Notes: generated by a model not told the origin, from the sequence alone. 64,000 bases of DNA from Moringa oleifera (GCA_021397835.1 JAJFZO010000191.1:6577001-6641000), one strand, 5' to 3'; shown: positions 39,101-52,207, counted from the first letter of the stretch. Program-made: numbers and translations.

Positions 39101-42100
39101 AATGTCGATTGCTTGGCAAGTCCATTACTACTGGGCACAACAATCTTAACTTTTATTTTTCTTGAAAATTATGAGCCTCAATCATGCCTGATATTGCTTT
39201 GGATGTGGCACACATCGAATTGTAACTACCAAAATCTAATGAATCAGAAGAAAAGGCTAGACATAGGAAATGGTATTTTTAAACAATCCAATTAAGGGAT
39301 AATGTGTGTCTGCATATGGAGCTAAGCTAATCAAATATAAGGCATTGATTTATTAAGGAATAATCCATCTAGCCAATTTAGGGATTTTTTGAACTCAGCA
39401 ACAATTTTAGCAACTAAAGAGAATAACTATTCACTGTCGATCATTGCAATCATAATAAATGTCAACAATACAATTGGCACACAGCGTACATATTCCAGTT
39501 TGCTCATGTCTCTATCCATAAATTTTCTTTTCATCTTATTTACCTAATTTTCTGATTACACTTAACCATTCTTTTGACATTTGAATTTCAAAATCCTTGT
39601 AATTAGTCCATCCTTAAAATGTCCTTATAATCAGTGTGTAAATTGACAATTAAGAGCATTTGAAGTGAACTTAAAAGTTCCATGAACTTGTTTAGCCCTC
39701 ACATCATGATAATAGGGAGACCTTCAAGTCGATGTGAGGCTTGCAGCTGAGATGTGTAATTGGGGGTAGCATTTCGGTCAGTTTGTTTATTTTATTAACC
39801 AGATAATGTTCAGAATTTTGACTGTAGTTTCTGCTCGAAAAGAATCTTGGTTGTAGTTCTAATATATTGTATAGCCTAACTCAGAAAAGAAGCTTGAGGG
39901 CTAAACACATGATGAGGAAGTTGTCAGACAACTCTCTAGCCTCCTAATTGCCAGTTGTGTTAACAAAATTGATAACATTCTTCCAAATTTTATGATTTAA
40001 GCAATGTTGATTAATATCAGTGTACCTTCTGGTGCAATGAGGAATTTATTAAACTGGTGTGGTGAAACGTATATTTATGTCTTTCAAACATACCTATTAG
40101 TTAGCCTAATGAATGCATATTGAATGTTTCTATTACGTTTAAGATTGATTGTAAGATCTTTTTGTTGCATACATGAGACACTGCTTGGTAACTTGGCACT
40201 TTTAAAGCTGTTCAATCTTTTCTTAAAAGCTTATGTGATTCATTCTTATTTGACCATGGTCGCACAACATAACGTTGTGTAGTATATGCTTTCTTTTTTT
40301 GGGTGTTTCGAAGACTGGTGTCATTGAGTGATGTAAATTTCATTGCATGCATTTGTTAACAATAATGCTCTTGACGCTTGTGTTCTCTTTGCTTGTAAAG
40401 TAAATTAACTGGTTAAAATGGATAGTGGAGTAAAAGATTCTTTCTTCACTTAAAAGTAAATTTTAGCCAAGAAAGCGAGGAAAAACTAATGGTGTTACAC
40501 AGTCTATAAAATCATTTATATGTATAGTAGAAGATTTTGAATAGTTTGTGGTGATCCCACCTGGCAACAGTAAATATGAGGACTTTTTTCTGTGACCGTT
40601 CAAATGTTGTCTATGACGTGATGTTATAGTTTTCCATATGTACTTATGTTCTGATTTCTTCTCACAGTGTTGATCCTAACTTTCCTATCTTTGTTTCCAG
40701 CACTTCTGGGTTGCAATATCTATGGTCTTCTTCATTGCTGCTACAGCTTTCACCCTTCTAAAATTGTCTGGTAAGTTGTGTATTTCTTAACTGAATTATG
40801 ATCACTACTATTACAATACATTCATTTCTTAAGTTGGTTCTTGTGCCTTGTTTTTCTCTTGGCTGACTTATGGTTCAAACTCTTCTTCTAAAACAAAAAA
40901 GATCCTTCCTGTTGAATGTTATTCTGATGATCTGAATGCTGAGGTGTAAATGAATGTTTTTCATTTTGAAGAGTCCCTGTTGATTTTCATTTCCATTGTA
41001 AACATCTGAAAGGATTAATTCTGGCTCACATTTTGATTGTTATTCTTCCTTGCCAAATTGAAAATGAGACGCGGAACTGATAACTCATGAAAATCATCAA
41101 GTCAATGAAGGCCTATAGTGGGGTAATGTGCATTCTGTATTTGATAGGACAATGTTAATTTTTGTGTTTGCATTTGGAAACCTGTACCTGTACTCATTAT
41201 CAGTAGTCTTTTAAAAGGCTTCCAACTTATAAGTGCATAGTACTTGCTATAGTGCCTGTTAATACGCCCTTAACAGAATTGGTGCTCATGTAATTTGACA
41301 TTGCCTTTTTCTCCCCTTATTTTACACATTGATATGCAGGTGATGTAGCTGCTCTAGGTTGGTGGGATTTATTTATAAACTTTGGGTATGTTTCAATTAT
41401 TTTTATAGCATTGTCCTCTTCTGACCTTTTACTTTCTCATGTGTCTTTGCCAGTTGAAATAATCTTGTTTCCCCTTTCACAGCATTGCCCAGTGCTTTGC
41501 ATTTCTTGTTTGCACAAAGTGGCATAATCCAGCAATTCATAGGCATCCTCACATACTAGAACCTTGCACATCTTCAACAAGTGTAAGATATCTTGACTGG
41601 AACAGAGGTCTAGTAGTTTCTTCTGATGAAGACCGCCAGCAGAATGGTAGAATGTGTGGCCTGCAAGACATTGGTGGACACGTTATGAAAATTCCATTTA
41701 TCGGTTTTCAGATTCTGCTTTTTATGCACTTAGAGGTATAGTAGATGTTCAGAAGCATCTGCTTGTAGCTATTTTCTTAACTTTTTCTAGTATTCATATA
41801 AATATTTTTCCTATATTTCTTATCAAGAAACAAATTTTATCTTGTATCAGGGGACACCGCCCAGTGCTGGACGTATATCAGCTCCGGTTCTTTTTATCCC
41901 TCTATTTCTCCTGCAAGGTGCTGGGGTTATGTTTGCTGCATATAGGTTGGTTGAGAAAGTTGTGCTACTATTACATAGTGGAGCTGGTTCTGGAAGATAC
42001 TTTTCTGTAGCATCAACAGCTCGTGAATATTTAGGGTTTTTGCATCGTGGGTCAAGGTAATGTTATGCTATTGGTAGCTTTAAATTTAGGTTAACGTTCC

Positions 42101-43985
42101 ATTATACCCCAGAGAGCCAATAGAAGTTACTGGGTAATGTAAAATTGTTGTGAAATTAAAGTGCCCCTTTCTCCACATCCCATCGACAGGTTGCTAGGTT
42201 GGTGGTCAATTGATGAAGGAAGTAGAGAGGAACAGGCTAGACTCTACTGTGCTGAAGCTGCCAGGTGACTTTTTGGTACCAAGTTCTAATGCCTTTACGT
42301 CGAATATTCACATTGATAATAAGTGTTCAATGTTCTGCAACTGTGCTAGTTTAGTGGGACAATCTCGGAGCTGCCTCATAGATTTATATGTGCGTATAAG
42401 CCTCTAGACGTCAAGATGCTGATGCTTAGTGCTGTACTATGCAAAAAGGGCTTGTTAGATGTTTGTCTTTTTATCTTGTAGCCTCTCTTCTGCAAACTAA
42501 GGTCTATCAAAATTGAGCTCAGATTTGAATATCTTTGCCTTAGGAGAAATTTATTAAAAACTTAAACATATAGATGGGAAATCATGTTGCAGTTTTTGTT
42601 AAATAGCTAGAGATGATGAGGTTCTTTCAAGTATGTAAAAAATGTGGGAATACTTTAATTGGAGATTATGATTCATCATTAATGGCCAAAATCATGAGAA
42701 CATTGGATCACTTAACCTTCATTCATTTCATCTATATCTATTGCACCTGCTTCTAAGATTGGAAAACTTGTGTATAAGTGGGACAAAAATAACAACACAA
42801 TTATGCACCCTCCAGCAATGGTTTGCAGCCCTCATGCTTTTTATCAGATTCAAGTTTCAGTCGATCAGTCATGAAAACTGATATTTTCCTAGCAATAGAG
42901 ATCAATCTGCATCTGTTTGGATAATTGGAGTGCTGAGCTTCTCGCTTGGCCATGCTTTTGAGATAATTAGTTTGTATTGTTCTCTTCATACTTTTGTAAT
43001 AGTTATTTCCACCTTGTACTGTATAGACTTATGTAGAAATAAGCTTTTGTAATTGTCATTTCCTCCTTTTACTGTATAGACATGTATAGAACAGGGAAGT
43101 GAGATGTGTTCTATTCTTTTGTTTGATCCTTATTTTTCAGGTACAACACTTTTTCACCTGATGTTGTGAAGAAAATGCCCAAGACAGATCTTGTTGAGGA
43201 GGTAAACAAAAGACATTTACGATCTCTGTTTCTTGAGACTTGGGTTTTAGCCCTGCTGTTTTATCTCATTTAAGCAATTGTGGATTCTACTCCTTATGTT
43301 CCATTCAAATTTAATGAATTGCAATTTTGTCATGCTATGTTATAGCCTTGTTAAAGTTTTTAGATACTTTTGATATCAGATTTGGAGATTACAAGCTGCA
43401 CTTTGTGAGCAAACAGAAGTGACCGAGTTTAGCCAGCAGGAGTATGAAAGACTGCAAAATGTATTATTCAAGAACGAGCTTGCTCAATTTTGTTCCTTTC
43501 CTCTTTTTTTTTTTTTTTCTCTCTCTCTCTTTTCTAATATCCTTCTGCTAGTTTTTCATTCAGTGTTAGGAACTATTGCCTTGCTTGGATATTTATTTGA
43601 TGAACCTTTCAGGACAAAATTCTCTGTAGAGTTTGCTTCGAAGATCAGATCAATATGGTTTTGCTCCCGTGTAGGCATCATGTGCTTTGCAGGTATTTGC
43701 ATTCAGCCATCTGCTCTAATGTTATCTTATTTTGCATTAATTTGGCAACGACAAGATATACTTCATTTAATGATTCAGAATCTATTTCTTGATATGATAG
43801 TTAAACTTTGAGAAACCTACTATTTTTAAAGTTTTTTTTTTTGGGCTAAATATCTTGATTGTCTGTCTATTGATTTACGTATTTATTTGATGAATTTGGA
43901 TTTCAGCACTTGCTCTGAGAAATGTAAAAAATGCCCAATCTGCCGGGTCTCTATTGAAGAGCGACTCCCTGTATATGATGTGTAG
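36112..43985 (+). CDS. Multi-pass membrane protein with C-terminal RING (transmembrane Fragile-X-F-associated family)
   Basis: Fourteen exons give 471 residues: 36112-36260, 37378-37468, 37584-37668, 38282-38351, 38768-38837, 40701-40770, 41340-41385, 41483-41735, 41851-42056, 42190-42264, 43141-43201, 43380-43460, 43613-43692, 43907-43985. All junctions are GT-AG and frame-consistent. Hydrophobic segments include LLFSFTLLLALKL, IIFAPLWLFHVVV, LLVAFELLLCV, VNLKIVFLPLLAF, FWVAISMVFFIAATAFTLL, and a pair near residues 265-310. The cytosolic tail has LGWWSIDEGSREEQARLY and a C3HC4 RING: Cys424, Cys427, Cys439, His441, Cys445, Cys448, Cys455, Cys458. RING domains usually recruit E2 enzymes, so an E3 ubiquitin ligase on an endomembrane is inferred; the substrate is unknown. 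The closest remembered relative is Arabidopsis At1g68820. Other in-frame Met codons (residues 5 and 12) could be the start. Exon 4 joins as NYVVNLK, slightly shorter than in relatives. Confidence 0.92.
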
Positions 43986-44714
43986 TTTCGGTTTTGAACC
44001 TTGTAAAAAGTTTGGAAGTTATCCTCCAAAGCCTCCAATTGTTGCTTGTTATTTTAGATGAAGCAAGCATTTGAGAAGCTGGGAATTATAGTTTCTCATG
44101 GCATGTTTATGTTAATGTTACTATACAGTGGTTACTATATAGGGTAAACATCTTTTGATGAAATTGTAAAGTTTGTCATGCATTTCAATGAAATTATTTT
44201 GCCCCGAAGTTCTTTAACTTTCGTCCTCTGATTGCTATCATCCGGATTCTTTCCCTTCTTTTGCTCCCTCTTTCATGTCCTCCGCTTTGGATGCTGACTT
44301 ATTTGTTGCCAGAAGTGCCTTTCCATGCCAGTAGACTTCCGAGCAAGTAGGGAACTTTTATGATGATAGTCAGTGGAATTAGATATGCCGGGATGGATGA
44401 ATTTGGCATAAGGGATTCTGAAGAAGGCACTTATGGTAAAGTGATTTTTATTACATAACAGAGATTGTTTACTGATAGTACAAATCATAATGCAAGCGAC
44501 AACCATCAAGTGAAACAAACTTGTCCTTATACTTCTTAGACTGCGGGATTTAAATGAAATGAAGGGTAATTTTCATCCTATTCCTGTGGAAACAATTGAC
44601 TAATAATATCTGAACCACTTATGATACTGACACGTAGTTGTCACATATTACTTCTAACAACATAAATGGCAAGAGACGTAGCTTATATAGGAAATCCATA
44701 CTTCAAGCCATCTA
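43986..44714. other. Convergent 3' intergenic region
   Basis: The RING gene and LAR face each other tail to tail with 729 bp between stop codons. Both 3' UTRs must lie here and may overlap. On the minus strand an AATAAA-like element (ATGTAATAAAAATC) lies near 44445-44458, about 260 bp past the LAR stop. Confidence 0.5.
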
Positions 44715-46347
44715 TCAAGCGCATAGTGCAGTGACTGCCCTTGCTTCAACCACGGGAGTGGATTCAACAACAGGAGTGGACACAGTGGTTTCATCGGCAG
44801 CTACTGCTTCACTCTTCATCTTGTCAACAAAGTCACTGAAGCATTGGTCCAGTGTGCGAAATGGCTCACTGGGGTAGAGATCGCTCACCTCAACGTCATG
44901 AGGACCATCGATAGCGAAGTTAATTTGACAGCCCTTTATGAATATATCATGTGTGAATGATGCAACAATGCTTTCCGGTATGCGGTTCTCTGCAATCAAA
45001 ATAAAAGACAAAAAATGAATATTAAAAAATTAGAAATAAAAGGACGGTACAAATAAGGTACGTGGAATGCTTGGAGGATTAGAATGAGACCTGCAGCTGC
45101 AGCTAGAAGGTCATTTTCGGTCAGAGTAACCCTAGGAAGGGTACGGCCGATCTTCTTTTCCCATAAACATGCAAGCTCCTTCATGTTATAGAAATTGCAG
45201 GATGGTCGAAAATGAACAGTCTTGTTCATGGCTCGAGCATCATCCACCGTTTTCATTGTGAATTTTCCAATATCAGTACCGGCCACAAAGTAAGCTGCAT
45301 CCGAGAAATAATAATAACATTTTTTTCCGTAAATAGAGTAATAAAATAATATATTTATTTCAGGGAAGGACAGCTTGTTGGGTCCGACAACTTATTTTCT
45401 TTCATCAATCTGAACCTTTTAATTTATAATAATAAAAAATAACTATAATCCACTTGTTCACTATAGAGACATTCCACCGAACATTTATTTAGTCGGTATT
45501 GACTGGACTTTAGAGATTAGTGGCCTGCACGATGGTCTCTACTGTCTTGGCCAGTCAAAGATTCCAAAAAGAGAGAGAAGTATTCTCATGTGATTAGGGG
45601 TACCTTTGACAGTGCCATCACCGTAGATTTGGAACCTATCCAACGGTGGAAGAACCTCGGAGGGGTGAGTGTTGTCGTAGTAGGGCCAGGAGGCAATGGA
45701 ATTGCAACAGACGTAAGTGTATGGCACACCCAGCTCCTCGATCAATCGCCTGATCTCGCGCTTCTGATTGTACATTTGAGTGCCTGGCTCCACCGGCTGA
45801 GCCCTGTCCACGTCGTGCCCGAACTCCGACGGCAGAAACCTCTGCTCGTTTCACCAGTGCGTGGATTAATCACTATCTGAAAATGTTTATATAGTTTATC
45901 AAATGATCATAGTTGATGTTTACCTTGACGGTTCCCACTGCTTTAATGGCCTGCACTAAAGTGGCTTGCTCCTCTAAGTTTTCTCCACCCACAGCTGATA
46001 TCACTATCTCGATCTCATGCTCTTTCAGTACTTTCTCCATTAGCCTCCTATCGTTTATCAGTCCCTGCAATGCAAACACGTCAAGAATCACCGGTCCATG
46101 TGATTACGTGACTGCCATAACAACACAAGAGGGAGAGAGAAAGAAGGCTTACATGCAGGACGATGGCGCCTTTGTCTTGAAGACTCTTGATGATCTTGGC
46201 CTTAGGAGAACCGGGGCTGGGACGTGACCTGAGAAGAACATAAGTGGGTCGACCAGAGTCAAGGCTGGCCTCGGCTACGAACCCACCAATAAAGCCAGTG
46301 GCGCCAGCGATGAGTACCCTGCCCTTGGGAGTTGTGGAGACAGTCAT
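44715..46347 (-). CDS. LAR: Leucoanthocyanidin reductase
   Basis: Five minus-strand exons (46347-46153, 46064-45924, 45841-45604, 45294-45091, 44989-44715) encode 350 residues. The enzyme reduces leucocyanidin to catechin with NADPH (EC 1.17.1.3), feeding proanthocyanidin synthesis; it belongs to the isoflavone-reductase-like (PCBER/IFR/LAR) short-chain group. The nucleotide-binding motif GATGFIGGFV is at about residues 15-24. LAR-diagnostic motifs are RFLPSEFGHDVDRA (113-126), VCCNSIASWPYYDN (usual ICCN, here Val) and FTHDIFIKGCQ. His121, Tyr136 and Lys139 fit the catalytic positions reported for grape LAR1 with a one-residue shift. A C-terminal extension absent from plain isoflavone reductases is present and contains a duplicated STPVVE. 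All introns are GT-AG; exon 4 ends at a weak donor (G|GTCTCA). It appears intact. Control by a MYB-bHLH-WD40 complex is known for the family, not shown here. Confidence 0.95.
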
Positions 46348-46538
46348 GGTTCCAGAATGTAATCTGACTATACCCTGTTGTCCAAACTCAAAACTAAATG
46401 CCTGCCTGAGTACGAAGGGAAAAAAAAGGAAGAAGACCTTTTATCTGACACTTGTACTTCTTCAACAAAACAAGGTAGCAAGAGTTGTTGAAAAGTAACA
46501 CCTTTGCTGGATGGCCAAAAGTAAGTCTTGAGAGGTAG

Positions 46539-46546
46539 TATAAATA
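46539..46546 (-). promoter_or_regulatory. Candidate TATA box of LAR
   Basis: TATTTATA on the minus strand, within CTATTTATACTACC, stands about 190 bp upstream of the LAR ATG, which would give a leader of about 160 nt. The motif is also TATAAATA on the plus strand, so orientation is not decided by sequence alone. Confidence 0.4.
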
Positions 46547-47149
46547 GGAAGAGGTGCCCATATGAAGCTCATCGTTGGTTTTATCCCTGTAATAGCCAAT
46601 TTAATAATGCCCAACACTTCTTCTTCACCTACCCTTCAAAACAGTTTCACGTTTAATTTATCTTTATCTCTTTACACATGTTTTCTTGTTTTGTGTTCTT
46701 CCTTCTTTCTTTTCTTCTTTTGGCTTTTGATGAGCTCGATACTTACTGTAAGGACTAATTGAGGGCATTGACGTTCAGGTGATCATCAGCATGATAAGAA
46801 GCTTTGACTTATAGCTAAGAACCTCGTGAGGGGGACTCGTTTCTCATGGTGATCATCAGTCACCTCAATGCAGCAGCCAAGGGTCCCCACAAGGCTCAGC
46901 CTCCAACTCATGAGATTAATTTACGAGCTTAATCACTTTACACCACAAAAAATATACACTAAAGCATGCATCATCACCCATAATACATTATTCAAATTCT
47001 TAAATTTATAAGAAATTAATTTGTCATTGAATTTTAAAGGTATAAATTAAAAGCTATGTCATAATTATCATAACTCAATTCAAACCTAGCTAACATAATT
47101 AGTAATCACTTGATTTTGACAGATACATATCAAAATAATGAAGGAAGTC

Positions 47150-48290
47150 AAGTATTTCATTAGGTAATGCTAGGGTTAGGTTGGCCGGTGATTAAGGGGG
47201 AGCTTCCTAATTTGTTTGATGCAACTAACCCATAGGGACAAGATTACAGCAATTACTTATACAACTTTAATGACATTTGAAATATATTATGTATAGGTAC
47301 GTACGCACCTAATTAATTAAGCTTTGTTGTCCATGTAAGTTTACATGAATTAAGAAATGACACTAACACCAATTGACCCAAATCTATAGGGGAGAGAGAG
47401 AGAGAGAGAGAGAGAAAGGGAGAGACAATAAGACTTTGTTAATGGGTTAATTAAGAATAATACTAATTAGGGCAACCAAAGTCATATGGTTTCAAATAAA
47501 CTATATAATATCCTTTAACAATAATATATGGTCTAATTTACACACTGCCCCTACAGGTAACTCCAAATAATATTAACATCACCGGTCTCTCCCACACATT
47601 CTGTTAATTATCTTCTACGATTTTTTTTTAAAAAAGAAGAGAAATTATGATGTCGCAATTGGTACACGTACATATTGCTTACACATTTATAAATTCTCAA
47701 AAAATTTGATTTAATTACAATTGGTGTACGTATGCAATTGGTTCGACACTGAAGTGATCTGCAAGACAAATATACCGAAACTGAGTTATGCAAGTTTCAT
47801 TAGGTAATGACAGTATTATTATGTGTTGACCGGTAATTGACGATTTAGATCTTCCTCAATTTGTTCAATGCATCTAACCCATAGGGACAACTCCACGCAC
47901 CAATTCTTTTAAAAACTTATGATATGAAAGAGACATTATAATTTCAATGCCGTTGTGTTTAATTTGCTGTCATGCTTCGCTAACTTTCTCATCACCCTAC
48001 GAAATTAGTCATACAATTTCAAAGATGTTTCGAATTTATATAACATAAAGGTAAGTAGGTAAATTTGTCTTGTAAGTGCAAATTAATGAGCTAAGAAATA
48101 ATATCAAGACCAAACAAGTCATATAGTTCAATATATAACTATATGGTCGTCTCATATGTTCTGTTGATCGTCTTCTTTGATAAAAGGAGGAATTAAGAAG
48201 TTGTAAATGGTACCCATCGCTTATTATTATCATCAAATTGCTCGACATTTTTTAATTTTTGAAAAATCTAATTAAATTACACGTAAGGAA
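47150..48290. repeat. Diverged tandem duplication of about 630 bp upstream of LAR
   Basis: Matching blocks appear in the same order: TTTCATTAGGTAATG (47156 and 47797), TGGCCGGT/TGACCGGTAATTGA (47190 and 47827), AACCCATAGGGACAA (47227 and 47876), CACACATTCTGTTAATTATCTTCT versus CATATGTTCTGTTGATCGTCTTCT (47593 and 48153), and a TTGGTAC/ATGGTAC segment. The offset drifts from about 640 to 560 bp because of indels. Confidence 0.7.
47394..47418 (+). repeat. (GA)n microsatellite
   Basis: An almost pure GA run of about 12 units lies in the first copy of the duplicated segment upstream of LAR; the second copy lacks it. Confidence 0.85.
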
Positions 48291-48689
48291 AGAATTATCC
48301 GACACGTAATTTAGGATGTGAATATGCATTATTTTTGTTGTTGTGAAAAGCATAGTTGGACCAATAATTTTCAATGAAGTGACTTGTGAAGTGGGATATA
48401 TAAAAATTTGAGTAACCTAAGTTTCACCTAGGTGTGCTTTCTCCTATGGATATACTTATATGGTAGGTGGGTGATAGGTGTGATGGGGTCAAGTGACAAG
48501 TTTTAAGGTTATTGAGTTGTAACCAATATATGACTTGTAAAAGTTTATGGGATTCAATGTGACATATGAACAATACGACTTACAAAAGATTGTGTGCTTT
48601 TTCACGTTTAAAAATCGGATCAAATTCATCAATTTAATTGATTAAATTGTAAATCAAATTATTCAAAAATTATTGTTTTTTAACCTTCA

Positions 48690-49140
48690 AAATTTTGTTA
48701 AATATTTTCACAATTTCAATGGAATTGTAAATTATCATTGGAAAAGTTCCACAGAAAATTTTCTGTTAAAAATGCCACTAGAATTGTGTTAATTCTAATT
48801 GATTTGGAGTTTATAAAAAATATATATGTTTTATAAATTTTTAAAAGAATTCCAACAAAATTTTGATAGAAAATTCTGCTGGAATTTTGTTAATTCAAAT
48901 TGATTTGAAGTTATTAAAAATTATATATTTTATAAATTTAAAAAATTAAAAAATAATTTCAGTAGAAAATTCCATTGGAATTTTGTTAATTGAAATTGAT
49001 TTGTTGTTATTTAAAATTAATATATATTTGATAAATATTAAAAATAGTTTCAATTGTAATTTCCATTAGGAAATTCCATTATATTTATGTTAATTCAAAT
49101 TGATTTGTAGTTTTTTAAATATGTATTTTATTAACTTTTT
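48690..49140. repeat. Four-copy AT-rich tandem repeat, about 100 bp unit
   Basis: GTTAATT(C/G)(T/A)AATTGATTTG recurs at 48788, 48888, 48985 and 49089, each followed by an AT-rich stretch and a TTCCATTGGAATTTTGTTAA-like block. Each unit carries near-palindromic words such as CCATTGGAATT and CAGAAAATTTTCTG. Period is 97-104 bp and the copies are strongly diverged. Confidence 0.7.
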
Positions 49141-52100
49141 TTTACTTAAGTTCCAATAGAAATTATCATTGGAATTTTTTTATGTAAGGTTCACTAAAAT
49201 TATAGTCGAGATTGTAATTTTTTTATAAAATTTATAAATAAATTAAATCCATATTTTCATAAAAAACTATATTTTTTAAATTTTATTTAAATTTCAACAA
49301 AAATTATCTTTGAAAATTTTTGAATTACTTTAATATTAATTTATTGTACTTGTTAAGTTTTTTTAAAAAATAAAATTCCATTAAAGTGACATGCCAAAAA
49401 TTTAAATTTTTGTATATGAAATTAACTATTTGGTATGATTGTATTTTATAATAATACATAAAACAAAATATAATAAGATATTTATATTATAATTATAAAT
49501 AAAAAATTAAAATTAATTACATCAATAAAACATATTTTATTTATAGTTTTATATTAAAATTTTAAAAAATATATTTATTAAAGACTTAACTTACTGTTAA
49601 ATTTTCGATGTTTGATTTTTATTTGTAATTTTTAATAATATTAATGATTTTTCATATACACGTGATGTGTATATGATTTTTACTTATATAATTATTTAAA
49701 TATTTTTTAAAAATATTATTAAAATAAAAAATATTTTTATATCAAATTTAATAAAAGTATATTAATATATAAATATTTAAATAAAATATTTAATTTATTT
49801 TAATAATATTTAAAAAAATATTCAAATAATTATTCAAATAAAAAGCACATACATATTACGTTACGAAAAATAAAACGGTTAATATTAACAAAAATTATAA
49901 ACGAAATTTTATAAAAAAAATTTAATAAAATCTCAAATAGATATAATTTTTTATACAAATCTCCTTTTGATTTATTGTAAGTAAAATTTTGATCATACTC
50001 ATACAATTAACTTAAAAATTATAATATATTATATTAATTTTAATACATTATAGCTGTGATTATAACATATAGTAATTCACGATAAAAAACAGAAAACTGA
50101 TGGGTTCAAACGATCCAATGGTGATATAGACCATCAATTTGTCTGTTTTTTTTTTAAAAAAAATTGTTTATAAATTGATTATTCAAGAGTCAGTAAAAAA
50201 ATTTGGTCAAGATAATTAAATATTGAACTTATTCAATTACAGTCCAATTGAATCCATTTGATTTATATATTTTTTATTAAATTTTAATTATTAAATAGCA
50301 TCATTTATCATTATTTAAGTTAAACGATACCGTTTTGGGTTAATTAATAATAACAAAATTTAAACTACACAAATCAGCTAAGTTTCCTCATTTCTTATCT
50401 CCTTTGCTTCCTTTACGGCCCCCTTCATCGTTCCGTGGGTTTGCCGGTAGACCCTTGAGATTTTTTGTGGGACCCTTTAAATTAAGATCGTATTTATTTA
50501 ATAGCTAAATCATGTCCTTTTTTTTGGGTTGATAAACGTGCCCACTGCATTTACTGTGGAGTGGAGTAGAGGAGCAGGAGCTACCTCCATTAAAGATTGA
50601 TATATTTCTTTTTGAAATGAAGAATTTTCAATTCCTTGTGATTGTTATCAGCGTCGTCGAATTGTGAATCATATGGTTTGACTTAAGAGTTTCAAATTAT
50701 TAGTATTGTAATCAAGAGGTATTGCTTTACCGATCATATTTTTAAGGCGTTATAGTGTCATTAGGCTACTGCTTTGGACATTTAGTCTGTAGTTTACTAC
50801 CTTCAATTTTTTAATTATTATTTTCTTTTGTTTTTCTTAAAAAAAAATTTAGCAAAGAACAGTGGATCACTTGCTTAGATGTTCGGACCACCTGTTTGTA
50901 CCAAAATGACTTCGAATTGTCTGGTCAATTATGTCCGAACTTGGGGATGTAAACGGGGCGGAGCGAGGACGAAAATGTCTTTTCAAATCTTCGTCGCTGT
51001 TCACAACATCGCTTCATTTTTCATTTAATTAACTCAAAACAGGAACAGTGAATTTTCGTTCAGAAAATACATTCTCTGTTTTTGTCTCGTTTCTCCCTTT
51101 CAGCAGGTAATTCCCATCCCCATCCCCATCTCTATTCATATTTATTAATTTAAATTTATAAATTATATGAATTAATAAATAAATTTTATTTTATAATTAT
51201 TATATATATTAAATAAGTTTTAATATTTTGAGTATATAGTTTATATATTTATTTTATAACTTATTATATACATATATACGTATTAAAATATTAAATAGAA
51301 ACGAAACGAAGAAGATAACATTCGTTCCATCCTGATCCCGCTTAAAATTTAACGAGGAATCTCCACCTTAATCTAAACGATAGTTCGGGTTGCAATAAGA
51401 TTGTAGATCATTGGAGGCACATCTACTTTCATTTAATATATTTCAAGTCTCTTGTTCAAACCCTTATCCGATCCATTTCTTTAGAATTTCCTTTTAAGCT
51501 GGTGAGAAACTTAAAGTCACTAGAAATAAATACTATCTTTTAATTCTTGTAATATGCCAATTTCACTAATAAAATATTTTATATTAAATGTAATGCTTGA
51601 GAATATTAGATAGCTTATCATGATTGAAAATACTATTTTTATTTAGTTGCAATTTATTTTCGTTAATCATTTACAACAATAAGAAATATTTTCACTTTAA
51701 TTTCATGAGCAAAATGATTCACATTACTTGTGTCATTTGTTCGTGGAAAGATTGGTAACGCATGGACGCATTTTGTTAAGAATTATACTACTATTGGTAT
51801 TAAAGCCTATGTGCTTATATTGTAGGACTGTTTATAAAGGCAAAAAAAAAAATAGAAATAAAACAACATTTTGCTCGTTTAAAAAGGCAAATAGCTTTAC
51901 GTAATTAAGTTTTACATGATGTTTGTTTTGAAATGTAAGAAAATCTTAAAAGAATTATTAAAAAGAAGATATTTCAAAGAAGCATTTAAGAGAATATATC
52001 CATATATATGGTAACTAGGTAAAAGATGATAGAAGCATGGAAGTTGATGTTGAAGAGTAAAATTCATAATAATAATAAAAAAAGAAATTAAAGAAGGTAG

Positions 52101-52207
52101 GCAGTGGAATTGAAAATTACTTTACTACAAGAACAACAACTAGGGTTTCAACTTCTTTCAAGAGTGTGTTTGCTAATGAAAAGATGTCCTGCATCGAGCT
52201 AACATGG

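Noticed and set aside
41654..42010. 118-codon open frame in the RING gene
   Set aside because: It reads through exon 8, an intron and exon 9 in the wrong frame; the spliced model explains the locus.
43419..43811. 130-codon open frame near the RING exons
   Set aside because: It is intron read-through between exons 12 and 13 in a shifted frame, hydrophobic because of a T run.
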